A stretch of DNA of 64,000 nt from Tropicimonas aquimaris (GTDB lineage Bacteria; Pseudomonadota; Alphaproteobacteria; Rhodobacterales; Rhodobacteraceae): assembly GCF_042676185.1 (NCBI RefSeq), contig NZ_JBHTJT010000038.1:207491-271490 (forward strand), given 5' to 3'. The position numbers and the translations under genes are program-made. The notes below the pieces were generated by a model. That model was not told where the DNA came from and made no database searches. It worked only from the letters and a program-made list of their open reading frames with translations. Positions 49,184 through 58,030 of this stretch are shown here, in pieces. Every line of letters starts with the position of its first letter. Position 1 is the stretch's first letter.

Positions 49184-50791
49184 ATGACGTTGAAGACACT
49201 GAAGCACAGTTTTGCGGCGCTGGCCGTGATGGCGGGGATGGCGATCTCCCAGGGCGCCGTGGCGCAGGGAACGCTGCGCGTCGGCATGACCGCCGCCGAC
49301 ATCCCGCTGACCACCGGCCAGACCGACCAGGGTGGCGAAGGCATGCGCTTCATGGGCTACACGGTCTATGACTCGCTCATCGAATGGGACCTGACCAGCG
49401 CCGACAAGCCGTCGGTCCTGATCCCCGGCCTCGCGACGGAATGGTCCGTCGACCCCGAAGATCAGACCAAGTGGACCTTCAAGCTCCGTGAGGGCGTGAC
49501 CTTCCACGACGGCAGCCCCTTCACCGCAGAGACCGTCGTCTGGAACTTCGACAAGATCCTCGACGATGCCTCCGAGCAATACGACCCGCGCCAGTCCGCC
49601 CAGGGCAAGTCGCGCATCCCCGCCGTCGACACCTATACGGCAATCGACGACTACACGCTCGAGATCACGACCAAGACCCCGGACGCGACGCTGCCCTACC
49701 AGCTCGCCTGGATCCTGATGTCCTCCAAGGCGAACTGGGAAGCCTTGGACAAGGACTGGGAGAAAGTCGCCGCCACCCCGTCGGGGACCGGCCCCTGGAA
49801 ACTCGAAACCTTCGTGCCGCGCGAGCGCGCCGAAATGGTTCCGAACGCCGATTACTGGGACGACACCCGCATCCCCAAGCTCGACAAGATGGTGCTGATC
49901 CCGCTGCCCGAACCCAACGCACGCGCCGCCGCGCTGATGTCCGGCCAGGTGGACTGGATCGAGGCCCCTGCCCCCGACACCATTCCCGCGATGGAAGGCA
50001 ACGGTTTCGTCGTCTCGTCGAACGCCTACCCGCACAACTGGACCTGGCACCTGTCGCGCCTCGAAGGCTCACCCTGGAACGACATCCGCGTGCGCAAGGC
50101 CGCAAACCTCGCGATCGACCGCGAAGGCATGATGCCGCTGCTCGGCGGGCTGATGGTGCCGGCCAAGGGCTTCCTGCCGCCCAGCTCGCAGTGGTTCGGT
50201 GAGCCTGAGTTCGACATCTCTTATGATCTGGACGCGGCCAAGGCGCTGATGGAAGAGGCCGGCTACGGCCCCGAGAACCACCTTGCCGTCAAAGCACTGA
50301 TCTCGCCCTCGGGCTCGGGCCAGATGCTGCCGCTGCCGATGAACGAGTTCGTCCAGCAGAGCCTTGCTGAAATCTGGATCGACGTCGAGTTCGTGGTCGT
50401 CGAATGGAACCAGATGATCAACCTCTGGCGCGCCGGCGCGGCCGATCCGTCGGTCGAAGGGGCGATGTCGATCAACTTCACCTACTTCATCCAGGACCCG
50501 TTCACCGGCCTGATCCGGCACCTTTCCTGCGACCTGATCGCGCCCAACGGAACCAACTGGGGCCACTACTGCGACCCGGAGATGGAGGAGCTGTTCGCCA
50601 AGATCCGCACCACCTTCGATCCGGTCGAGCAGGACGCCGTGCTCAAACAGACGCATGAGAAGTATGTCGATGAGGCGCTGTTCCTGATGGTCACCCACGA
50701 CGTGGCGCCGCGCGCCATGAGCCCGAAGGTGCAGGGCTTCGTGCAGGCCCAGAACTGGTACCAGAACTTCTCCTCCATCACTATGGAGTGA
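49184..50791 (+). CDS. Peptide/opine-type ABC transporter substrate-binding protein (SBP_bac_5)
   Basis: 535 residues. Signal peptide (M)KTLKHSFAALAVMAGMAISQGAVA, cleaved before QGTLRVG. The mature protein has SBP_bac_5 blocks: YDSLIEWDL, PGLATEWSVDPEDQTKWTFKLREGVTFHDGSPFTAETVVWNFD, and IRVRKAANLAIDREGM. The ATG at 49184 is only one base from the AAGGAG ribosome-binding site, whereas the TTG at 49190 has an ideal spacing of seven, so initiation at the TTG (533 residues) is quite possible. Periplasmic; ligand unknown but probably an amide-containing small molecule, given the amidase and RidA genes in the operon. Confidence 0.93.
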   Translation: MTLKTLKHSFAALAVMAGMAISQGAVAQGTLRVGMTAADIPLTTGQTDQGGEGMRFMGYTVYDSLIEWDLTSADKPSVLIPGLATEWSVDPEDQTKWTFKLREGVTFHDGSPFTAETVVWNFDKILDDASEQYDPRQSAQGKSRIPAVDTYTAIDDYTLEITTKTPDATLPYQLAWILMSSKANWEALDKDWEKVAATPSGTGPWKLETFVPRERAEMVPNADYWDDTRIPKLDKMVLIPLPEPNARAAALMSGQVDWIEAPAPDTIPAMEGNGFVVSSNAYPHNWTWHLSRLEGSPWNDIRVRKAANLAIDREGMMPLLGGLMVPAKGFLPPSSQWFGEPEFDISYDLDAAKALMEEAGYGPENHLAVKALISPSGSGQMLPLPMNEFVQQSLAEIWIDVEFVVVEWNQMINLWRAGAADPSVEGAMSINFTYFIQDPFTGLIRHLSCDLIAPNGTNWGHYCDPEMEELFAKIRTTFDPVEQDAVLKQTHEKYVDEALFLMVTHDVAPRAMSPKVQGFVQAQNWYQNFSSITME

Positions 50792-50812
50792 GGCTTCGGC
50801 CCACCTGAAGAC

Positions 50813-50842
50813 CCCCCGCCGCCCTCCGGGCCGCGGCGGGGG
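50813..50842 (+). promoter_or_regulatory. Stem-loop between binding-protein and permease genes
   Basis: CCCCCGCCG (50813-50821) pairs with CGGCGGGGG (50834-50842). No U-tract. Such hairpins after the binding-protein gene usually protect the upstream mRNA and lower expression of the permease genes, matching the higher need for the periplasmic protein. Confidence 0.6.
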
Positions 50843-50865
50843 ACCCTCCCTGAAGGAACACGACC

Positions 50866-51819
50866 TTGCTGAGCTACTTCCTGCGCCGCCTGATACTGGT
50901 TCTGCCGGTGGCCTTCGGCGTCTCGATCATCTGCTTCCTACTGGTGCAGATCGCGCCGGGTGATCCGCTGACCGCCATCATGCCTGTCGACGCGACCGCC
51001 GAGGAACAGGCCGCCATGCGCGCCGCCTACGGCCTCGACAAGCCCCTGCCCGTTCAATACGCGATCTGGATCGGCAACCTCGTTCAGGGCGACATGGGCC
51101 GCTCCATCGCCACCGGCCGCCCCGTCGCTGGCGAGGTCTTCGGCGCGGTGCAGAATTCCCTGATCCTCGCCATCAGCGCCTCCGTGATCGCCTTTCCGAT
51201 CGGCGTCTTTCTCGGTTTCCTCGCCGGTTACTTCCGCGACACGCTGCTTGACCGCGCGGTCACCGCGATCTCGATCACCGGGGTGTCGGTGCCCAACTAC
51301 TGGCTGGGGATCGTCCTCGTCATCATCTTCTCGGTGCAGCTCGGCTGGTTGCCCTCGATGGGCGCAGGCCCCGGCGGATCGCAGGAATGGGAATGGAACT
51401 GGCTCCATATCCGTCACCTCGTCCTGCCTGCGATCACGCTCGCCGTTGTCCCCATCGGCATCGTGGCCCGTACGGTCCGCGCACTCTCGGGCGACATCCT
51501 GACGATGGACTTCGTGCAGGCGCTCTACGCCAAGGGCATGTCCCGCTTCGACGTGCTGTGCCACGTCGCCCGGAACGCCGCGGCGACCGCGCTCTCGGTG
51601 ATGGGGCTGCAGCTCGGCTACCTGCTTGGCGGCTCGATCCTGATCGAGACGGTGTTCAACTGGCCCGGGTCCGGCTTCCTGCTCTCCAACGCGATCTTCC
51701 AGCGCGACCTGCCGCTGCTCCAGGGCACGATCCTGGTGCTGGCGCTGTTCTTCGTCGCCATGAACCTCATCGTCGACGTGGCTCAGGCCGCCATCGACCC
51801 GCGCATCAAGAGGAACTGA
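50866..51819 (+). CDS. Peptide-type ABC transporter permease (DppB family)
   Basis: 317 residues from a TTG start (MLSYFLRRLILVLPVAFGVS) with GAAGGAA seven bases upstream; no in-frame ATG gives the conserved N-terminus. Six transmembrane helices, the GDMGRSI segment after helix one, and the EAA-like loop (DFVQALYAKGMSRFDVLCHVARNAA). Family signature GGSILIETVFNWPGSG near the C-terminus. Confidence 0.93.
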   Translation: MLSYFLRRLILVLPVAFGVSIICFLLVQIAPGDPLTAIMPVDATAEEQAAMRAAYGLDKPLPVQYAIWIGNLVQGDMGRSIATGRPVAGEVFGAVQNSLILAISASVIAFPIGVFLGFLAGYFRDTLLDRAVTAISITGVSVPNYWLGIVLVIIFSVQLGWLPSMGAGPGGSQEWEWNWLHIRHLVLPAITLAVVPIGIVARTVRALSGDILTMDFVQALYAKGMSRFDVLCHVARNAAATALSVMGLQLGYLLGGSILIETVFNWPGSGFLLSNAIFQRDLPLLQGTILVLALFFVAMNLIVDVAQAAIDPRIKRN

Positions 51820-51822
51820 CCG

Positions 51823-52701
51823 ATGGCGATAGCTGAAACCATCGACGCAGCGCTCTCGCAGCGCTCCGGCTACTGGGCGGGCGTGGCCTCCCGGCTGCGG
51901 CGCGACCCGGTCACCATGATCTGTCTCGCGGTGCTCGCGCTGCTGATCCTGTCGGCGATCTTCGCCCCGTTCCTCGGGTTGCAGGATCCCTACAAGGGCT
52001 CGATGATCGCCCGACTGAAGCCGATCGGCACCCCCGGCCACCCGCTGGGCACCGACGAACAGGGCCGCGACATGCTCGCCCGCCTGATCTATGGCGGTCG
52101 GCTCACGCTGTTCATCGGGCTGATGCCGGTGGTGCTGGCCTTCTTCGTGGGTTCAATCCTGGGGATCGTGGCGGGCTACGCCGGGGGCATGGTCAACACG
52201 GTCATCATGCGCACCGTCGACGTGTTCTTCGCCTTTCCGTCGGTGCTGCTGGCCATTGCCATCTCCGGCGCGCTCGGCGCGGGGATCGTGAACTCGCTGG
52301 TCTCGCTGACCATCGTCTTCATCCCGCCACTGACCCGCGTCGCCGAGGCCGTTACCTCGGGCGTCCGCTCGCTCGACTATATCGACGCTGCGCGCGCCTC
52401 GGGCGCCAGCGCGCTGACGGTGATCCGCGTGCACGTGATCGGCAACGTCCTGTCGCCGATCTTCGTCTACGCAACCTCGCTCACCAGCGTCTGCATGATC
52501 CTCGCCGCGGGCCTGTCGTTCCTCGGCATCGGGGTGCGGCCGCCGGAGCCGGAGTGGGGACTGATGCTGAACACGCTGCGCTCGGCAATTTACGTGAACC
52601 CATGGCTGTCGGCGCTGCCGGGGCTGATGATCTTCATCACGTCGCTCTGCCTCAACCTGGTGAGCGACGGCGTAAGGAGCGCGATGAATGTCCATGACTG
52701 A
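51823..52701 (+). CDS. Peptide-type ABC transporter permease (DppC family)
   Basis: 292 residues. N-terminal cytoplasmic segment, then helix one and the periplasmic HPLGTDEQGRDMLARLIYGGR motif diagnostic for DppC/OppC. The EAA loop reads YIDAARASGASALTVIRVHVIGNVLSPI. FLGIGVRPPEPEWGLML is a further family block. Starts three bases after the DppB-like stop. Confidence 0.94.
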   Translation: MAIAETIDAALSQRSGYWAGVASRLRRDPVTMICLAVLALLILSAIFAPFLGLQDPYKGSMIARLKPIGTPGHPLGTDEQGRDMLARLIYGGRLTLFIGLMPVVLAFFVGSILGIVAGYAGGMVNTVIMRTVDVFFAFPSVLLAIAISGALGAGIVNSLVSLTIVFIPPLTRVAEAVTSGVRSLDYIDAARASGASALTVIRVHVIGNVLSPIFVYATSLTSVCMILAAGLSFLGIGVRPPEPEWGLMLNTLRSAIYVNPWLSALPGLMIFITSLCLNLVSDGVRSAMNVHD

Positions 52702-53761
52702 TACCCTTCCCGACACCGCCGCGCAGACAGCCGAGGGCCTCCCCGACAAGGGCGGACCGGCGCAGCCGCTGCTGATCGTCAAGGACATGCAGAAATACTT
52801 CCCCGTGCGCGGCGGCATCTTCGGGCGCACGCAGGCGATGGTGCAGGCGGTGGACGGCGTGTCCTTCGAGGTGAAGAAGGGCGAGACCCTTGGCATCGTG
52901 GGCGAATCCGGCTGCGGCAAGTCCACCACCGCGCGGCTTTTGATCGGGCTCACCGAGAAGGATTCGGGCGAGATCATCTTCGATGGCCAGGGCGTCGGCG
53001 ACAGCTTGAGCCTGCGCGACCTGCGCCGTGGCGTGCAGATGGTCTTTCAGGACAGCTACGCCTCGCTCAACCCGCGGCTCACCATCGAGGAATCCATCGC
53101 CTTCGGCGCCCGGGTGCAGGGGCTCTCCGACCCGATCGGGCGTGCGCACAGCCTGATGGAGCGCGTGGGCCTTGCCCCCGAGCGCTTCGCGCAGCGCTAC
53201 CCGCACGAGGTCTCGGGCGGCCAGCGCCAGCGGATCAACATCGCCCGCGCGCTGGCCATGTCGCCCCGCCTCGTGGTGCTGGACGAGGCCGTCTCGGCGC
53301 TCGACAAGTCGGTGGAGGCGCAAGTTCTGAACCTGCTGGCCGACCTGCGCGAGGAATTCGGGCTGACCTACATCTTCATCAGCCATGACCTGAACGTGGT
53401 GCGCTACATCTCCGACCGGATCCTCGTGATGTATCTCGGCGAGGTGGTCGAGGTCGGCCCCGTGAACTCCATCTGGGAAGACCAGGCCCATCCCTACACG
53501 CGCTCGCTGTTCTCGGCGATGCCTTCGATGGACCCGGAGAACCGCACAAAGACGCCGCCGCTGACCGGCGATCCGCCGAACCCGATCAACCCGCCGAGCG
53601 GCTGCCGGTTCCACACCCGCTGCCGGTTCGTCGACACCGTGTGCAAGGAAAAGGCGCCCGCCCTGCGGGAATTGCCGGGCCGGGGCGGTCACTGCGCCGC
53701 CTGCCACCTGCACGACCCGGACTCGGGGCATGACAAGGCAGGTCGGGAGGATATCTGGTGA
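52688..53761 (+). CDS. Oligopeptide-type ABC transporter ATPase (DppF/OppF family)
   Basis: 357 residues. An N-terminal 25-residue lead, then Walker A GESGCGKST, Q-loop MVFQDSYASLNPR, signature VSGGQRQRINIARALA, Walker B LVVLDEAVSALD and HPYTRSLFSAMP with the oligo-HPY C-terminal domain (CRFHTRCRFVDTVC, Fe-S-like cysteines typical of the family). Normally OppF is the second ATPase; here it precedes the OppD-type gene. Overlaps the previous gene by 14 bases. Confidence 0.93.
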   Translation: MSMTDTLPDTAAQTAEGLPDKGGPAQPLLIVKDMQKYFPVRGGIFGRTQAMVQAVDGVSFEVKKGETLGIVGESGCGKSTTARLLIGLTEKDSGEIIFDGQGVGDSLSLRDLRRGVQMVFQDSYASLNPRLTIEESIAFGARVQGLSDPIGRAHSLMERVGLAPERFAQRYPHEVSGGQRQRINIARALAMSPRLVVLDEAVSALDKSVEAQVLNLLADLREEFGLTYIFISHDLNVVRYISDRILVMYLGEVVEVGPVNSIWEDQAHPYTRSLFSAMPSMDPENRTKTPPLTGDPPNPINPPSGCRFHTRCRFVDTVCKEKAPALRELPGRGGHCAACHLHDPDSGHDKAGREDIW

Positions 53762-54738
53762 ACGCTCCCCTCGTGGAAATCCAGGACCTCGTCGTCCGTT
53801 TCAAGGGCGACCGGACGGTCCACGCGATCAACGGGCTCGACCTGACCCTGCAGCAGGGCGAGACGCTGGCCCTACTGGGCGAAAGCGGCTCCGGCAAGTC
53901 GGTGACGCTGAAGACGCTGCTGGCGCTGCTGCCGCCAAAGCGCAGCGAGGTCGAGGGCGGCATCGCCGTCAACGGCACCGACGTGCGCAAGCTCAAGGGG
54001 AAGGCGCTGCAGAAATACCGCGGCGGCGAGGTCTCCATGGTGTTCCAGGACCCGGGCCTGGCGCTCGACCCGGTCTACACCGTGGGCGCACAGATCTCCG
54101 AGGCGGTGATGCGGCACAAGGGCGTGTCGCGCGACGAGGCGATGAGCACCGCGCTCGACATGCTGCGCCGCGTCCGCATTCCCTCGCCCGAACGGCGGCT
54201 CAAGAACTACCCGCACGAGCTTTCGGGCGGGATGCGCCAGCGGGTGATGATCGCCCTCGCGCTGGCCTGCCGGCCGCGCCTGCTGCTGGCCGACGAGCCG
54301 ACCACGGCGCTCGACGCGACGGTGCAGATCCAGATCCTGCTGCTGCTGCGCGAGTTGCAGCGCGAGTTCGGCATGGGCGTGATCTTTGTCACCCACGACA
54401 TCGGCGTGGCGGTCGAGGTCTCGGAGCGGATCGCGGTGATGTACGCCGGCCAGATCGTCGAGGAAGGCACCACGAGCGAGATCATCAACAACCCACGCCA
54501 CCCCTATACGCAGGGCCTGCTGGCTGCCAACCTGCACGACGTGGCCCGTGGCGAGCGGCTGAACGCCATCCCTGGCGCCCCGCCGCCGCTGGAGGAGCGC
54601 CCGACGGCCTGCTCCTTTACGCCCCGCTGCCCGATCGCAGGACCGGAGTGCCGCGTCAGCCTGCCCGATTTCGTCACTCTCGCGCCGCGCCGCCGGGTGG
54701 CCTGTTTCCGCGCCCTCGAAGCCGCCGCCGCGGAATAG
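53758..54738 (+). CDS. Oligopeptide-type ABC transporter ATPase (DppD/OppD family)
   Basis: 326 residues from a GTG that overlaps the previous stop (GTGA). Walker A GESGSGKSV, Q-loop MVFQDPGLALDPVYTVG, signature LSGGMRQRVMIALALA, Walker B LLLADEPTTALD, and an HPYTQGLL plus C-terminal cysteine cluster (CSFTPRCPIAGPECR). With its partner it forms the heterodimeric ATPase of the importer. Confidence 0.93.
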   Translation: MNAPLVEIQDLVVRFKGDRTVHAINGLDLTLQQGETLALLGESGSGKSVTLKTLLALLPPKRSEVEGGIAVNGTDVRKLKGKALQKYRGGEVSMVFQDPGLALDPVYTVGAQISEAVMRHKGVSRDEAMSTALDMLRRVRIPSPERRLKNYPHELSGGMRQRVMIALALACRPRLLLADEPTTALDATVQIQILLLLRELQREFGMGVIFVTHDIGVAVEVSERIAVMYAGQIVEEGTTSEIINNPRHPYTQGLLAANLHDVARGERLNAIPGAPPPLEERPTACSFTPRCPIAGPECRVSLPDFVTLAPRRRVACFRALEAAAAE

Positions 54739-54746
54739 GAAGCCAG

Positions 54747-55922
54747 ATGTTGCTCGAAAAAGACCCCTACCACGCCTTCATGCCCTACGAGCCGATCCCG
54801 GTCGCCTCGGCGTCGGACGGCCCCCTTTCCGGGCTGACCCTCGGGGTGAAGGACCTGTTCGATGTCGCGGGCTACCGCACCGGCTGCGGCTGCCCGACCC
54901 GGCTCGCGACGAGCCCGGTGATGACCCGGACCGCCCCCGCCGTGCAGCGCCTGCTGGACGCAGGGGCGCAGTTCGTCGGCAAGACCCACACCGACGAGCT
55001 GGCCTGGGCTCTCTACGGGATGAACGCCCATTTCGGCACGCCGGTGAACCCGGCGGCCCCGGACCGCATCCCCGGCGGCTCCTCCTCCGGCTCCGCGGCC
55101 GCGGTCGCGGGCGGGTTGGTGGACATCGCCGTGGGCTCGGACACCGGCGGCTCGATCCGGGCGCCGGCGAGCTTCTGCGGCATCTGGGGCATCCGCCCGA
55201 CCCACGACCGGATCCCGCTCGACGGCGCGCAGGCGCTTGCGCCCAGCTTCGACACCTGCGGGCTCTTCGCCCGGGATGGCAACACCCTTCTGCGCGGCAT
55301 GGAGGTGCTGGCCGGACCGGATACCGCGCCTTTGCCCAACGCGCCGGAGCTGCTCTGGCCCACCGAGATGCACGCGCAGCTGGGCGAGGCGCAGTCGGCG
55401 CTCTGCAGTGCGGCCTTCGACGGGCTGACCGCACGCGAGGTGTCTGTCTATCCCGATGGCGTCGAGGCGGCCTATGCCACCTATCTCACCACCAACGGCG
55501 CCGATTGCGCCGAGGCGATCGTGCCCTACATCCGCGCCTCCGGCATGCCGCTGGTGCGCGGGATCGATGGACGCGCCGCCGCGGCCGAGGCCCTGACGCC
55601 CGAGGAGATCGCCACCGCCCGCTCCGCCCGCGCAGCCTTCCGCGTCCACGTGGAGAGCGTCGTCGGCGAGGGCGTGCTGCTGGCCCCGGCGGTGCATGAC
55701 GCCCCGTTCCGGCTCGACGCCCCGGTCGAGGTGTTCGACGGTTTCCGGCACGACGCGATGCGGCTGCTCTGCGTCGCCGGCATGAGCGGCCTGCCCCAGG
55801 TCGTCTTCCCGGCGGGCAAGGTCAACGGCGCGCCCTACGGCGTTTCGCTCATCGGGCCGCGCGGCTCGGATCTCTCCCTCATATCGCTGGCTATCCAACT
55901 GACCGCAAAGGACATGCCATGA
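54747..55922 (+). CDS. Amidase-signature family hydrolase of the ABC operon
   Basis: 391 residues, shorter than typical GatA-like amidases (~450-480). Triad: Lys35 (LGVKDLFDVAG), Ser in PGGSSSGSAAAVAGG, and Ser in GSDTGGSIRAPASFCG. It is closest in layout to short amidases of the AtzF/mandelamide-hydrolase kind, but the substrate cannot be deduced. Downstream of and coupled to the importer genes, and overlapping the RidA gene, so it likely hydrolyses the imported amide. Confidence 0.88.
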   Translation: MLLEKDPYHAFMPYEPIPVASASDGPLSGLTLGVKDLFDVAGYRTGCGCPTRLATSPVMTRTAPAVQRLLDAGAQFVGKTHTDELAWALYGMNAHFGTPVNPAAPDRIPGGSSSGSAAAVAGGLVDIAVGSDTGGSIRAPASFCGIWGIRPTHDRIPLDGAQALAPSFDTCGLFARDGNTLLRGMEVLAGPDTAPLPNAPELLWPTEMHAQLGEAQSALCSAAFDGLTAREVSVYPDGVEAAYATYLTTNGADCAEAIVPYIRASGMPLVRGIDGRAAAAEALTPEEIATARSARAAFRVHVESVVGEGVLLAPAVHDAPFRLDAPVEVFDGFRHDAMRLLCVAGMSGLPQVVFPAGKVNGAPYGVSLIGPRGSDLSLISLAIQLTAKDMP

Positions 55923-56383
55923 CCTGCCCCATCGAAGACAAGCTCTCCGCGCTCGGACTGGCATTGCCGCCCTCGGCCCCGTCCCGCGCGCTGTTCCTGC
56001 CGGGCAAGATCACCGGCAACCTGCTGTTCCTGTCCGGACAGATCTGCGAGTGGGAAGGCGTGCCGAAATACTTCGGCCTCGTCGGCAAGGGGTTCGACAT
56101 CACGATCGGGCAGGAAGCGGCGCAGATGTGCGCGCTCAACCTGCTGTTCTCGATCAAGGCCGTGGCCGGCTCGCTGAGCCGGGTCAAGGACGTGGTTCGG
56201 CTTGGCGGATTCGTTGCGGCCGACCCGGAATACCCCGACGGCCCGATGATCGTGAACGGCGCCTCGCAGCTCTTCATCGACCTCTACGGAGAGGCCGGCC
56301 GCCATGCCCGCACCGCGGTCAACGTGGCCTCGCTTCCCGCCAACGCGATGGTCGAGGTAGAAGCGGTGGTGGAGCTCGGCTGA
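55919..56383 (+). CDS. RidA/YjgF family protein
   Basis: 154 residues. Family blocks: NLLFLSGQICEWEG, QMCALNLLFSIKAVAGSLSRVKDVVRLGGFVAADPEY, ASQLFIDLYGEAGRHARTAVNVASLPANAMVEVEAVVEL. The invariant Arg of the R-T/S-x-V motif is present (ARTAVNVA), so imine/enamine deaminase activity is possible, although many such subfamilies have other substrates. The ATG overlaps the amidase stop. It may process the amino product released by the amidase. Confidence 0.88.
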   Translation: MTCPIEDKLSALGLALPPSAPSRALFLPGKITGNLLFLSGQICEWEGVPKYFGLVGKGFDITIGQEAAQMCALNLLFSIKAVAGSLSRVKDVVRLGGFVAADPEYPDGPMIVNGASQLFIDLYGEAGRHARTAVNVASLPANAMVEVEAVVELG

Positions 56384-56544
56384 GCCCTCACGGGAACGGG
56401 ACCGGCGGCGCGCCATTCGCTTCGTCGAAATGTTGGCCGATACGGGCGGATCGGCCCCTCACCGATGCGATGGAGATCGTCCGCAAGGGCGCGAACGGCA
56501 GGATACGGCGCAAGAACGCCTAAGGCAGCAGGCGCCGCTCAGGC

Positions 56545-57186
56545 TCAACCGAGCGCGCCGATCAGCCGTGCCGCGGCCTCGACACCGTCCAGCACCGGCA
56601 CCGACACCCGCGAGCGGACGGCCTCGGCCAGCCGGGACATGCCGCCACATCCCAGGATGATGCAGCCGCACCCGTCCTGGGCGACCGCAAGCGACGCCTC
56701 GTCGGCGATCCGTCCCATGGCGGCATCGCTCTCGTCCTCGGTCTCCAGAACCGACAGCTTGCTCGCCCGCACCCGCCGCACCCAGGGGGTCAGCCCGTAG
56801 CTGCGGATATTCTGCTCGATCACCGGGACCGACACCGAGAGCGTCGTCACGACCGAGAACGGCAGCCCCCGCAGCATTGCCATGGTGAACGCCGCCTGGC
56901 CGATGCCGATCACCGGGCACCCGGCGATGCCGTTGGCGGCCGCGAGGCCGGTGTCGTCGAAACAGCCGATGATGATCCCGTCGAAATCCGCCCCGGCCCG
57001 CGTCACCAGCTCCAGCAGCGGCGGCTCGGCCAGTTTCCCGTCCGCTTCCCCCTGGATTGCGGGCGGACCGTCGGTGGAGGTCCAGCCGGTGAAGGCGACG
57101 CCCGGCGCGACGGACCGGGCCGATGCCAGCATCGACTCGGTCATGGAGGCGGTGCTGTTGGGGTTGATCAGGAGAACCCGCTTCAT
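56545..57186 (-). CDS. Asp/Glu/hydantoin racemase family protein
   Basis: 213 residues, with both catalytic cysteines in place: Cys75 (IIIGCFDDTGL) and Cys180 (IILGCGGMSRLAE). N-terminal LLINPNSTASMTESML is the hydantoin-racemase-type start. It is the last gene of the second polyamine-type ABC operon; its start abuts the PotC-like stop. Racemisation or isomerisation of an imported hydantoin-, Asp- or maleate-like compound is plausible. Confidence 0.87.
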   Translation of the reverse strand: MKRVLLINPNSTASMTESMLASARSVAPGVAFTGWTSTDGPPAIQGEADGKLAEPPLLELVTRAGADFDGIIIGCFDDTGLAAANGIAGCPVIGIGQAAFTMAMLRGLPFSVVTTLSVSVPVIEQNIRSYGLTPWVRRVRASKLSVLETEDESDAAMGRIADEASLAVAQDGCGCIILGCGGMSRLAEAVRSRVSVPVLDGVEAAARLIGALG

Positions 57187-58029
57187 TCAGACCATGCCCT
57201 TGCCGGCGTCCGACCCGAGCCGCGCCCGGCGGCGCGCCTGCACCCAGACGGCGCACAGGAAGACCGCGATCACCAGGAGGGAGAACACCGTGGTCAGGGT
57301 GCCGAGGGCAAAGATCACCGGCGTCGTGACGTTGGTCGTCATGCCGTAGATTTCCAGCGGCAGCGTGTTGTAGCTGCCCGCCGTCAGAAGGGTTCGGGCG
57401 AATTCGTCGTAGCTCAGCGTGAAACCGAATAGCGCCACCCCGATCAGCGAGGGCGCGATGATCGGCAAAACCACATGGCAGACGGTCTGCCAGGAATTGG
57501 CGCCCTGGTCGCGTGCTGCCTCCTCGAAGCTCGGGTCGAAACGGTTGAAGACGGCGAACATGATCAGCAGGCCGAAGGGCAGCGTCCAGGTGAGCTGTGA
57601 GCCGTAGCCGGAGGTGGACCAGTGCACGTTCAGCCCCGATTGCGAGAAGATCAGCCCGACGCCAAGCGAGATCAGGATCGAGGGGATCACCAGCGAGGTG
57701 ATGACGAGGTAGAAGATCACCGAAGAGCCGGCGAAGCGCTTGCGGAACGCCAGCCCGCCCATCACCGAGACGACGACGGTGGTGACCATGACCATCAGCC
57801 CGAGCACCAGCGAGCGGGCGAAGCTGCCCCAGATGTCGCCCACCGCCTGCTGCTGGAAGAGATCCCGGAACCAGTGCGTCGAGACCCCACGCATCGGGAA
57901 GGTCAGCCCGCCCTGCGGCCCCTGGAAGGACAGGATCGCGATGGTCAAGGTTGGACCGTAGAGGAACAGCAGGAACAGCGAGAAGAAGGCGGCGAGGACA
58001 TAGAAGCTGCGGGGGCGTTTGCCGGTCAT
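57187..58029 (-). CDS. Polyamine-type ABC transporter permease (PotC family), second system
   Basis: 280 residues, six helices. FLYGPTLTIAILSFQGPQGG near the N-terminus, then the EAA loop (FEEAARDQGANSWQTVCHVVLPIIAPSLIGVALFGF). Separated by one base from the PotB-like permease upstream. The C-terminal tail is basic. Confidence 0.9.
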   Translation of the reverse strand: MTGKRPRSFYVLAAFFSLFLLFLYGPTLTIAILSFQGPQGGLTFPMRGVSTHWFRDLFQQQAVGDIWGSFARSLVLGLMVMVTTVVVSVMGGLAFRKRFAGSSVIFYLVITSLVIPSILISLGVGLIFSQSGLNVHWSTSGYGSQLTWTLPFGLLIMFAVFNRFDPSFEEAARDQGANSWQTVCHVVLPIIAPSLIGVALFGFTLSYDEFARTLLTAGSYNTLPLEIYGMTTNVTTPVIFALGTLTTVFSLLVIAVFLCAVWVQARRRARLGSDAGKGMV

Positions 58030-58030
58030 G

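Noticed and set aside
56403..56523. An open tail ending in EIVRKGANGRIRRKNA between the RidA and racemase genes
   Set aside because: It is only open as an out-of-frame extension of the RidA region, with no start signal. It may be a gene remnant but cannot be supported.
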